Source of the DNA: Opitutales bacterium
Lineage (GTDB): Bacteria > Verrucomicrobiota > Verrucomicrobiia > Opitutales > Intestinicryptomonadaceae
Direction of reading: 5' to 3'
Length of the DNA stretch: 7,461 bases
Assembly: GCA_017633865.1 (NCBI GenBank)
Contig: JAGBOM010000234.1
Location: 1 to 7,461 of the forward strand
The notes below the pieces were generated by a model. The model was not told the origin of the DNA. It saw only the letters and a program-made list of their open reading frames with translations, and made no database searches. A program made the position numbers and the translations under genes. Of the stretch, positions 1 through 6,068 are shown one piece after another; within the stretch, counting starts at the first letter, position 1, and the number at the start of each line of letters is the position of its first letter.

Positions 1-223
1 AAATCAGAACGGTTTTATTTTTTTCTATTTTTTTAATTAGACTATTTTTTATTCGGATTTTTTCTAAACAAGCTATTGCGCGAGTCAATGCGTCTTTAGA
101 CAAGAGGCGCGGGACTCCGCGCCGAAGCAACACAAGAGAGGAAGCGGAGCTTCCGAGGGTCAAGGGCGCGCCCTTGTTTAGGCGAGAGGATTTTGGATGA
201 AGAAGCAGGCGCGAGAGCAAAAA
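1..223. other. Gene-free intergenic region, AT-rich then hairpin-rich
   Basis: No supportable gene lies here. The first 63 bases are very T-rich with no recognised promoter pair or ORF. From about 64 to 181 the composition changes abruptly to GC-rich, with several short inverted repeats (separate entry). From 182 to 223 there is purine-rich sequence leading into the ilvD terminator. An ATG at 197 with a purine-rich GAGAGGA just upstream opens a 57-codon frame. It runs through the terminator hairpin and antisense into the ilvD 3' end, so I do not call it a gene. What lies left of position 1 is unknown. Confidence 0.6.
64..181. repeat. Cluster of GC-rich inverted repeats framed by a 9-bp inverted repeat
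   Basis: A perfect 9-bp inverted repeat (ctaaacaag at 64-72, cttgtttag at 173-181) frames a 118-base element. Inside are a 7-bp hairpin with a 4-base loop (106-112 with 117-123), a 6-bp hairpin with a 3-base loop (140-145 with 149-154), and a perfect 16-base palindrome (161-176). A weak 4-bp stem is possible at 75-78 with 86-89. The palindrome overlaps the right framing arm at 173-176, so the two pairings exclude each other. A second left arm (tagacaag at 97-104) could pair with 173-180 using one G-U pair. The element could be a REP/MITE-like repeat, a structured RNA, or leftover terminators of an upstream gene. The pairings are visible in the sequence; any function is inference. Confidence 0.45.
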
Positions 224-259
224 AAGCTCGGAATAGAATTTAAAATTCATTCCGAGCTT
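219..259 (-). terminator. Rho-independent terminator of ilvD
   Basis: An 11-bp perfect stem (224-234 with 249-259, core agctcggaat/attccgagct) is extended by an inner 5-bp stem (236-240 with 244-248) across a single unpaired A at 235. Read on the minus strand it lies about 43 bases past the ilvD stop codon and is followed by seven Ts (complement of 219-225). On the plus strand the stem also runs into a T tract (258-265, interrupted by one C), so it could stop transcription arriving from the left as well. Confidence 0.85.
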
Positions 260-293
260 CTTTTTGCCGAAGCAACGAACTTCTTCGCCAAAA

Positions 294-312
294 GCCTCCG
301 TTTAAACGAGGC
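294..312 (-). other. Small hairpin overlapping the ilvD stop codon
   Basis: gcctc at 294-298 pairs with gaggc at 308-312. Between them lie one unpaired C (299) and the 8-base palindrome gtttaaac (300-307), which contains the ilvD stop codon. On the minus strand a short TTTT follows. It may be an accessory or weak terminator, or 3'-end protection ahead of the main terminator, or chance. Confidence 0.3.
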
Positions 313-2128
313 GTACTGCCCCGTCCGACGCGCTCGCCACGCTCTTTGCGTAGTAGCGCAGGGCTTTTGAAACAACCCTGTCTCTCTTCGGCAAATAGCC
401 GTTCTTCTTCATAATCTCGCGGCGGCGGTCCATCTCTTCGTCCGAAATTAGCAGGGAAATTCTGCGGCCGGGAATGTCGATGTCGATTTTATCGCCGTCC
501 TCGACGAGCGCGATGTCGCCGCCGTTGGCGGCCTCGGGGGAGGCGTGCCCTATTGAGAGCCCGCTTGTGCCGCCCGAAAATCTGCCGTCTGTAAGCAGCG
601 CGCAAAGCTTGCCGAGCCCCATGCTCTTTAAGAATGTTGTGGGGTAGAGCATTTCCTGCATGCCGGGCCCGCCCTTCGGGCCTTCGTAAAGGATTACGAC
701 AACGTCGCCCGGGGCTATTTTGCCGCCGAGAATCGCCTTGCTTGCGTCGCCCTCGGAGTGGAACACCTTGGCCGTTCCCTTAAATTTAAGTATGCTTTTA
801 TCGACGCCCGCGGTTTTAACTATGCAGCCGTCCTTTGCGATATTGCCGAAGAGCACCGCCAAGCCGCCGTCTTTTGAGTAGGCGTTGTCGAGGCTGCGGA
901 TTGCCCCGCCGGCGCGGTCGGTATCGAGAGTTTCGTTGTACGCGGACTGGCTGAATGCGCGGATGTTGAACTCGCCCGCGCCCGTTGCCGTATAAAAATG
1001 CTTGGTCTCGTCGGAGCATTCGGAAGAGACGATGTCGTACTTGGATATCGCCTCTTTCAGCGTCGAGCCCATTACGTTTTTGACGGACGTGTCCAAAAGG
1101 CCGGCGCGGTCAAGCTCGCCCAAAATGCCGTAAACGCCGCCCGCGCGGTGGACGTCCTGAATATGGATGTTTGGCACGCTCGGCGAAACCTTGCAAAGGT
1201 GCGGGGTAATTCTCGAGAGCTCGTCGATGTCCTTCATCGAAAAATCCACCCCGCCCTCGCGGGCGATTGCCAAAAGGTGCAGAACCGTGTTTGTGCTGCC
1301 GCCCATTGCGATGTCGAGCTTCATGGCGTTTAAAAACGCCTCGCGGGTCGCGATTGAGCGCGGGAGGACGGATATGTTTTCGTTGTCGTAATAGTCGAGA
1401 GCCATTTCGACAATTCTTTTTGCGGCGCGGGAGAACAGGTTTTTGCGCTCGGTATGCGTTGCGACAGTCGTGCCGTTGCCGGGGAGCGCAAAGCCTATGG
1501 CCTCGGCGAGGCAGTTCATCGAGTTTGCCGTAAACATTCCCGCGCAAGAGCCGCAAGTCGGGCAGGCCGCGCGCTCTATGGCCTTCGACCTCTCGTCCGA
1601 CACGTTCGGGTTCGCGCCCGCCACCATAGAGTCTATCATGTCTATCTGCGCGGTTTTGCCGTCAAGCTCGATTTTGGCGGATTCCATCGGCCCGCCGCTT
1701 ACAAAGATTGCGGGGATGTTAAGGCGCATGGCGGCCATCATCATGCCGGGGGTGATTTTGTCGCAGTTTGATATGCATATGAGGGCGTCGGCGCAGTGGG
1801 CGTTTACCATGTACTCGACGCTGTCGGCGATAAGCTCGCGCGAGGGGAGCGAATATAGCATGCCGCCGTGCCCCATCGCGATGCCGTCGTCTATTGCGAT
1901 TGTGTTGAACTCCTTGGCTATGCCGCCGAACTCCTCGATTTTTTCGCGGACGAATTTGCCGACCTCGTCCAAATGGACGTGCCCGGGCACAAACTGCGTA
2001 AAGGAATTCGCCACCGCTATTACCGGCTTATTAAAATCCTCCTCCTTCACTCCCGTGGCGCGCCACAAAGAGCGGGCGCCCGCCATGTTTCTGCCTTCAA
2101 AACTTTTTGACGATTTGCGTTTAAACAT
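302..2128 (-). CDS. ilvD: Dihydroxy-acid dehydratase (long, [4Fe-4S]-type)
   Basis: IlvD dehydrates 2,3-dihydroxy-isovalerate and 2,3-dihydroxy-3-methylvalerate to the 2-keto acids, the penultimate step of valine and isoleucine synthesis, in the cytoplasm. The protein is 608 residues, close to the 616 of the E. coli enzyme. Hallmarks are the N-terminal [16 protein letters not shown], the cluster and Mg motif NCDKITPGM (Cys122, Lys124), [11 protein letters not shown] (Cys195), and the active-site loop [17 protein letters not shown] (about 512-528). At the place where [2Fe-2S] enzymes carry their first cysteine it reads VPGHVHL (48-53 region), as in the oxygen-labile E. coli [4Fe-4S] type. I chose the ATG at 2128; a TTG at 2155 would add nine residues without similarity and overlap the divergent gene's possible extension. 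No Shine-Dalgarno is visible. It is transcribed alone, divergently from scpB, and has its own terminator. No frameshift or missing key residue was seen. Confidence 0.97.
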   Translation of the reverse strand: MFKRKSSKSFEGRNMAGARSLWRATGVKEEDFNKPVIAVANSFTQFVPGHVHLDEVGKFVREKIEEFGGIAKEFNTIAIDDGIAMGHGGMLYSLPSRELIADSVEYMVNAHCADALICISNCDKITPGMMMAAMRLNIPAIFVSGGPMESAKIELDGKTAQIDMIDSMVAGANPNVSDERSKAIERAACPTCGSCAGMFTANSMNCLAEAIGFALPGNGTTVATHTERKNLFSRAAKRIVEMALDYYDNENISVLPRSIATREAFLNAMKLDIAMGGSTNTVLHLLAIAREGGVDFSMKDIDELSRITPHLCKVSPSVPNIHIQDVHRAGGVYGILGELDRAGLLDTSVKNVMGSTLKEAISKYDIVSSECSDETKHFYTATGAGEFNIRAFSQSAYNETLDTDRAGGAIRSLDNAYSKDGGLAVLFGNIAKDGCIVKTAGVDKSILKFKGTAKVFHSEGDASKAILGGKIAPGDVVVILYEGPKGGPGMQEMLYPTTFLKSMGLGKLCALLTDGRFSGGTSGLSIGHASPEAANGGDIALVEDGDKIDIDIPGRRISLLISDEEMDRRREIMKKNGYLPKRDRVVSKALRYYAKSVASASDGAVRLV

Positions 2129-2190
2129 AAAATTTTTTTGTTGTGGGATTATCAAATGACTTTAAAAGTATTAGGCGAAGTTTTTTTTAT
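2129..2190. promoter_or_regulatory. Divergent promoter region between ilvD and scpB
   Basis: These 62 AT-rich bases separate the starts of two divergent genes, so both promoters must lie here or extend into the coding ends. On the minus strand GATAAT (complement of 2148-2153) is a fair -10 candidate about 19 bases before the ilvD ATG, but no convincing -35 box sits at the right distance. No confident plus-strand box pair was found. There is no room for a leader-peptide attenuator or T-box ahead of ilvD, so attenuation of that kind is unlikely. Confidence 0.4.
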
Positions 2191-3015
2191 ATGCAATTCA
2201 ATTTGAAGAAAATTTTGAAGGCTCTATTGCTCTCAACAAGCGAGTGGCTTTCGATTAAGGACATTCAGGCGGTCATTTCCAGATACCACGACGAGGCCGA
2301 AGAAGGCCCGGGCGAAAACGTTGAAGGCGGCGACGAAGGCGGCGAAGGCGCGCCCGCCCCTCTCGGCGGCGGCCAAAGCGTCATGAAAGACCTCATAGCC
2401 CAAGTGCCCACCCTCCTTACCGCGACGCAAATCAGGGAGGCTATGGACGAAATCTCCGCCGAGCTCGAGCAAAACTCCGAGCCCTGGAAGCTCCTGCTCG
2501 GGCCCAACGGCTTTAAGATGTCTATCGCCCCCGAGTACGCCGACTGGGTCAGGCTTTTAAGGAACGACCCGCGCCCGCAAAGGCTCACGCAGTCCGCGCT
2601 CGAAACCCTCGCGATTGTCGCCTACCGCCAGCCCGTAACGAGGGCGGAAATAGAGGCGATTAGGGGCGTAAGCGCGGACTCCGCCATAGCGCGGCTTTCC
2701 GACAAGGGGCTAATCAAGATTACCGGCCGCGCCGACCTCCCGGGCCGCCCGCTCCAGTACGGCACGACTCCGGAATTTTTGGAGTACGTCGGCGTAAGCT
2801 CGATAGAGGAGCTGCCGGTTTCGGACGTGCTGAGCCCGAACCAGATTTCGGAGTGGATTGAAAGGGCGTCGAACCCGCAGAAGTTCGGCAATTCCGACGT
2901 CGGCCTGCCCTCCGACTCCCCCGAGAACTCCGCCCAAAGCCCAGCCCAAAACGCGAATCCCGAAGGCGAAGCGGGCGAAAGCGGCGGCCAAACGGGCTCC
3001 CAAAACGGCATTTAG
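2191..3015 (+). CDS. scpB: SMC-associated segregation and condensation protein ScpB
   Basis: ScpB is the winged-helix kite subunit that with ScpA bridges the SMC dimer for chromosome condensation and segregation. The protein is 274 residues, longer than the usual roughly 180-200. The first winged helix starts at MQFNLKKILKALLLSTSEWL and is interrupted at about 34-62 by an acidic, Gly/Pro-rich stretch. The second domain shows the family signature LTQSALETLAIVAYRQPVTR (132-151), RGVSADSAIARLSDKGLI, and GRPLQYGTTPEFLEYVGV (185-202) followed by SSIEELP. Residues from about 229 to the end are a polar low-complexity tail rich in S, N, Q, G, P and E. I chose the ATG at 2191. A GTG at 2143 would add 16 residues lying in the divergent promoter region, and the family typically begins near the chosen Met. 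No Shine-Dalgarno is seen. scpA is not adjacent inside the window. pheA follows in the same direction after 58 bp. Confidence 0.93.
   Translation: MQFNLKKILKALLLSTSEWLSIKDIQAVISRYHDEAEEGPGENVEGGDEGGEGAPAPLGGGQSVMKDLIAQVPTLLTATQIREAMDEISAELEQNSEPWKLLLGPNGFKMSIAPEYADWVRLLRNDPRPQRLTQSALETLAIVAYRQPVTRAEIEAIRGVSADSAIARLSDKGLIKITGRADLPGRPLQYGTTPEFLEYVGVSSIEELPVSDVLSPNQISEWIERASNPQKFGNSDVGLPSDSPENSAQSPAQNANPEGEAGESGGQTGSQNGI
2323..2346 (+). repeat. Two 12-base tandem units inside scpB
   Basis: The units gaaggcggcgac and gaaggcggcgaa are adjacent and differ only in the last base. They encode EGGD then EGGE (residues 45-52) within the acidic Gly-rich insertion of ScpB. The 12-base period keeps the frame, which suggests growth by slippage. 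Flanking sequence continues the same GGC/GAA-type codons less regularly. Confidence 0.75.
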
Positions 3016-3047
3016 CGCGAAAAAAATTTTTCTTTAAAATTTCGCGC
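3015..3047 (+). other. Inverted repeat just after scpB, possible weak terminator
   Basis: gcgcgaaa (3015-3022) pairs perfectly with tttcgcgc (3040-3047). An inner tttt/aaaa stem (3027-3030 with 3036-3039) and a 4-A bulge are possible. The stem starts on the last base of the scpB stop codon. The following T run (3059-3065) begins some 11 bases after the stem, so it is not a canonical intrinsic terminator. Partial termination or 3'-end protection between scpB and pheA is possible. Confidence 0.4.
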
Positions 3048-3060
3048 GCGAGGCTATATT
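3033..3060 (+). promoter_or_regulatory. Candidate sigma70-like promoter for pheA
   Basis: TTTAAA (3033-3038) and TATATT (3055-3060) are 16 bases apart, matching 4/6 and 5/6 of the consensus boxes. Initiation about seven bases past the -10 box would leave a leader of only some seven bases before the pheA ATG. In AT-rich intergenic DNA such matches are common, so this is weak, and pheA may instead be read from the scpB promoter. Confidence 0.28.
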
Positions 3061-3073
3061 TTTTTCAAAAATT

Positions 3074-4135
3074 ATGAAAGACAAATTCCGAGAAGAGATA
3101 GACTCAATCGACTCCGAAATACTCAAGCTTTTAAGCCGCAGAATAACCTGCGCAAAGGAAATCGGAAAAATCAAGCTCGAGGCGGGCGAGGACATTTACG
3201 CGCCCGGCCGCGAAACAAAGGTTTTCGAGCATCTTCTAAAAAAGAACGGGGGGCAAATAGACGAGGCTTCGCTAAAGGCGATTTACCGCGAAATCATATC
3301 CGCGTCCATTTCCGCCGAAAAGAAGCTGCAAGTGGCGTATCTTGGCCCCGCCGCGACCTTTACCGAGCAGGCCGCCATAAAAAATTTCGGCTCGAGCGTA
3401 AACTACCGCGCGATGCCGTCAATTCCCGATATTTTCTCGTCTGTGGAGCTTGCCGAATGCGACTACGGCGTAGTCCCCATAGAAAACTCGACCGACGGCG
3501 CGGTGTTGCACACTATGGATATGCTCGCCGAAAGCAACCTTACGATAGTCGGGCAAATCTACCTGCCCATAGAGCAGTGCCTGATTTCGAGGGGCTCGCT
3601 TTCCACGATTCGCAAAATCTGCTCTAAGGACAAGGCCATAGGCCAATGCCGCAACTGGATACGCCGCAATCTGCCCAACGCCCAAATCGAGTACGTTGAA
3701 AGCACCTCCACAGCCGTAAGGCTCGCGCTTGAAAACGCCGAAATAGCCGCCGTGGCAAGCGAGCTTGCGGCGAAGTCATACCAAGTTCCGATTCTCGAGG
3801 CGCACATTCAGGACATGAAAAACAACATCACGCGCTTTCTGGTTGTCGGCAAAAAGCCGTCGCCGAAAGCCGATGGCGTGCAGTACAAAACGAGCGTCGT
3901 AATTTCTTTAAACGACAGGCCGGGCGCGCTTTGCGACATGATTTTGCCCTTCGGCCGCTACGGCATAAATTTGACGCGCATAGAATCGCGCCCGAGCCAC
4001 AAAAAGCTTTGGGACTACCTGTTTTTCATCGACTTTTTGGGGCATATCGACGACGAAAACGTGCAGATGGTCTTTAAGCGCCTAAAAGAGGAGGTGCCGC
4101 TTGTAAAATGGCTCGGCTCCTACCCCGTCGAATAG
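3074..4135 (+). CDS. pheA: Bifunctional chorismate mutase / prephenate dehydratase (P-protein)
   Basis: This cytoplasmic enzyme converts chorismate to prephenate and then to phenylpyruvate for phenylalanine synthesis. At 353 residues it has the usual P-protein length. Residues 1-85 form an AroQ-type chorismate mutase, with Arg6, Arg23, Lys34, Arg46 and Glu47 aligning to E. coli Arg11, Arg28, Lys39, Arg51 and Glu52; the position of Asp48 is Ala43. Residues 86-260 are the dehydratase: VAYLGPAATFTEQAA, YGVVPIENSTDGAV (131-144), ESTSTAVRLA (209-218) and the TRF motif (253-255). Residues 273-350 form an ACT domain with LNDRPGALCD and ESRP (304-307), the Phe-binding signature, so feedback inhibition by phenylalanine is expected. 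The usual SHPQAL motif reads SKDKAIGQC (184-192), a variation. The start is the ATG at 3074, with no Shine-Dalgarno. It lies 58 bp after scpB and ends before a bidirectional terminator. Confidence 0.96.
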   Translation: MKDKFREEIDSIDSEILKLLSRRITCAKEIGKIKLEAGEDIYAPGRETKVFEHLLKKNGGQIDEASLKAIYREIISASISAEKKLQVAYLGPAATFTEQAAIKNFGSSVNYRAMPSIPDIFSSVELAECDYGVVPIENSTDGAVLHTMDMLAESNLTIVGQIYLPIEQCLISRGSLSTIRKICSKDKAIGQCRNWIRRNLPNAQIEYVESTSTAVRLALENAEIAAVASELAAKSYQVPILEAHIQDMKNNITRFLVVGKKPSPKADGVQYKTSVVISLNDRPGALCDMILPFGRYGINLTRIESRPSHKKLWDYLFFIDFLGHIDDENVQMVFKRLKEEVPLVKWLGSYPVE

Positions 4136-4153
4136 CGAACCCCGCGCAAAAAA

Positions 4154-4183
4154 TCGGGGGAAAAAGAAAGAAAAAAGCCCCGA
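4154..4183 (+). other. Second small hairpin downstream of pheA
   Basis: tcgggg (4154-4159) can pair with ccccga (4178-4183) across an A/G-rich loop of 18 bases, followed by aatttta. The right part (gccccgaaatttt from 4177) nearly repeats the left arm of the main terminator (gcccgaaatttt from 4209), so it could also pair with the main terminator's right arm. It is a weak or competing structure and may be a decayed duplicate terminator arm. Confidence 0.3.
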
Positions 4184-4201
4184 AATTTTATAAATAAAAA
4201 C

Positions 4202-4231
4202 AAAAAAAGCCCGAAATTTTCGGGCTTTTTT
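4202..4231. terminator. Bidirectional intrinsic terminator between pheA and ispG
   Basis: gcccgaa (4209-4215) pairs with ttcgggc (4219-4225) over a 3-base loop. It is flanked by seven As on the left (4202-4208) and six Ts on the right (4226-4231), so each strand shows a GC stem followed by a T tract. It ends the plus-strand pheA transcript about 70-95 bases past its stop and the minus-strand rseP-ispG transcript about 30 bases past the ispG stop, as expected between convergent genes. Confidence 0.9.
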
Positions 4232-4256
4232 GCGTTCTGAAAGCTTCGCGCGGCGC

Positions 4257-6056
4257 TTAGGGCTCCACCCACTTGCCGCTTTCCTTAATGAGCTCTATTA
4301 GCTTTTCTATGGCCTGCTCCTGCGGAATGTTGGCCTTTACGCAGGTCTTGTTTTTGTAAAGGTTGATTTTGCCGGGCGCGCCGCCTACGTAGCCGAAATC
4401 GGCGTCGCTCATTTCGCCCGGGCCGTTTACGATGCAGCCCATAATGCCTATCGTAAGCCCCTTAAGGTGCTGCGTGCGAGCCTTAATGGCGGCGGCGGTT
4501 TCCTGAATATTGTAGAGCGTTCTGCCGCAGCTCGGGCAGGCGACGTATTCGGCCTTCGACTTTCTTGCGCGCGCGCCCTGCAAAATGGCGAGGGCAAGCT
4601 CCGCATTCCTCTCGGGGTTTGCGGAAATTTCGACGCTTGCGATGTCGCCGATGCCGTCGGCAAGAAGCGAGCCTATGTAGGCGCTCGCCTCGTTTAGCTT
4701 TGACTCCTCCGAGCCTTTCGGGAAAACGCATTTTGACGCGTCGAATTTAAGCCAAACCGGGCACGCTATTGAAAGCTTTTTAAGCCCCGCGGCGAGAGCT
4801 CTCGCCTCGCCCACGGCGTGCCTGCCGCCTTGCGGGGCGGACGGGCAAACGACAATCTTTCCGCCCGCGCCCCTGATTGCCCCGGCAAATTCGGGAAGGA
4901 GGTCTGCGGGGATTTCGGCCGCGACCGCCTCCGCGCTTGAAAGCTCATTTAAAAGCTCCTGCGCGCTTGCGGGCTTTGCGAACTTAAAGCCCGAGCATTT
5001 GCCGTCAGAATCGAAATTAAATTCCGCGTTTTGGCTCTTTCCGAAAACCGCTACGCTCGGGACGCTGTCGCCGCCGACTTTTACGCCGTTAATTTCGACG
5101 GCCCCGCTTTTTCTGCGCGAGTACGAGAAGAAGTCCAAGCCCTCGTCGATTTGCGGGCAGGCCTTTTCGGCGCGCAGCCTCTCGGCGATTTTCACAAACT
5201 CCATGGCCACGGGAACCTCCTCGACGGGGTCTTCCGTAAGCGAAACCCTTATTGTGTCGCCCACGCCGTCGGCGAGAAGCCCCGCAATGCCTATCGCGCT
5301 TTTTATGCGCGCGTCAAGCCCGAAGCCCGCCTCTGTCACGCCCAAATGCAGGGGGTTGTCGAAGCCCTCGGCGCGCATCTTTTTTACGGCGAGGCGGTAG
5401 GTGGCGGTCATAATTTTTGTGTTGCTTGCCTTGAAAGAGAATACGAAGTTGTTGTAGCTAAGGTCTCGGCAGATGCGGGCGAATTCGAGGGCGGCCTCAA
5501 CCATGCCCAGGGGGGTGTCTCCATAGCGGCTAATTATGCGGTCGGAAAGCGAGCCGTGGTTTGTGCCTATGCGCATGGCTCTTCCCAGCTCCTTGCACCT
5601 CTTTACAAGCGGGGCGAACTTTTCGCGGACGCGGTCGAGCTCCTCGGCGTACTGCGAGTCCGTATACTCTACGAGGGCTGTTTTTTTCTTGTCGCTAAAA
5701 TTGCCGGGGTTTACGCGGATTTTTTCGACGTGCTCAACGGCCTCCATGGCGGTAGCGGGCAGAAAGTGGATGTCGGCCACGAGCGGATTTTGGAAGCCCG
5801 CGGCGCGGAAGCCTTTTGAAATGTCCTTCAAGGCTTTGGCCGCGTCCAAATTCTGGGCGGTGAGCCTTATGATTTCGCAGCCCGCCTCCGCAAGCTGTAT
5901 GCACTGCGCAACCGACGCTTTGACGTCCATGGTCTTGGTGTTGGTCATGGACTGTATTCTTATGGGGTTGTCGCCGCCTATGCCGAGGCCGCCGGCGAGC
6001 ACCTCGCGGGTCTTGAGCCTCACGCAGTTAAATCTGGATATGCAGTAGTTTTCCAT
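4257..6056 (-). CDS. ispG: 4-hydroxy-3-methylbut-2-enyl-diphosphate synthase, long form
   Basis: IspG (GcpE) reductively converts 2-C-methyl-D-erythritol 2,4-cyclodiphosphate to HMBPP, the penultimate MEP-pathway step, using a [4Fe-4S] cluster. The protein is 599 residues against about 370 in E. coli, so it is the three-domain form known from plants, Chlamydiae and Bacteroidetes. Residues about 25-295 form the TIM barrel (IRIQSMTNTKTMDV, LVADIHFLP, IRVNPGNF, MRIGTNHGSLSDRI, GVTEAGFG, GDTIRVSLTEDPVEEV). About 300-500 is the extra domain. About 503-599 is the cluster domain with CPSCGRTLYN (Cys507, Cys510) and MGCIVNGPGE (Cys541, Glu548), the expected three-Cys-plus-Glu ligand set. LLADGVGD (260-267) recurs as LLADGIGD (464-471) at the end of the insert. 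The start is the ATG at 6056, 12 bp after the rseP stop with no Shine-Dalgarno. It is cotranscribed behind rseP and ends at a shared terminator. Confidence 0.96.
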   Translation of the reverse strand: MENYCISRFNCVRLKTREVLAGGLGIGGDNPIRIQSMTNTKTMDVKASVAQCIQLAEAGCEIIRLTAQNLDAAKALKDISKGFRAAGFQNPLVADIHFLPATAMEAVEHVEKIRVNPGNFSDKKKTALVEYTDSQYAEELDRVREKFAPLVKRCKELGRAMRIGTNHGSLSDRIISRYGDTPLGMVEAALEFARICRDLSYNNFVFSFKASNTKIMTATYRLAVKKMRAEGFDNPLHLGVTEAGFGLDARIKSAIGIAGLLADGVGDTIRVSLTEDPVEEVPVAMEFVKIAERLRAEKACPQIDEGLDFFSYSRRKSGAVEINGVKVGGDSVPSVAVFGKSQNAEFNFDSDGKCSGFKFAKPASAQELLNELSSAEAVAAEIPADLLPEFAGAIRGAGGKIVVCPSAPQGGRHAVGEARALAAGLKKLSIACPVWLKFDASKCVFPKGSEESKLNEASAYIGSLLADGIGDIASVEISANPERNAELALAILQGARARKSKAEYVACPSCGRTLYNIQETAAAIKARTQHLKGLTIGIMGCIVNGPGEMSDADFGYVGGAPGKINLYKNKTCVKANIPQEQAIEKLIELIKESGKWVEP

Positions 6057-6068
6057 TGTCGTATTTTT

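Noticed and set aside
64..181. CRISPR array or tRNA in the hairpin cluster
   Set aside because: The stems differ in sequence and spacing, no repeat-spacer periodicity is seen, and no cloverleaf with a TTCGANNC arm can be drawn.
197..370. 57-codon plus-strand frame with an ATG and a purine-rich GAGAGGA six bases upstream
   Set aside because: It translates straight through the ilvD terminator hairpin and ends antisense within the ilvD coding region, shows no recognisable protein, and other genes here do not use Shine-Dalgarno sites.
2128..2155. TTG start at 2155 extending IlvD by nine residues
   Set aside because: The added residues lie in the AT-rich divergent gap and match nothing; the ATG at 2128 gives the normal family N-terminus.
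1443..2159. 238-codon plus-strand frame opposite ilvD
   Set aside because: It lies antisense to the highly conserved ilvD; long open antisense frames are expected in GC-rich codon usage, and the translation resembles no family I know.
2143..2190. GTG start at 2143 extending ScpB by 16 residues
   Set aside because: It would occupy the shared promoter region, and the family N-terminus fits the ATG at 2191.
2129..2190. T-box, leader peptide or riboswitch controlling ilvD
   Set aside because: Only 62 bases separate the two divergent starts, too short for such an element, and no leader peptide rich in Ile, Leu or Val is present.
5031..5819. 262-codon plus-strand frame opposite ispG
   Set aside because: It is a shadow of the ispG reading frame; its translation is Ala/Val/Arg-rich with no domain, and ispG is certain.
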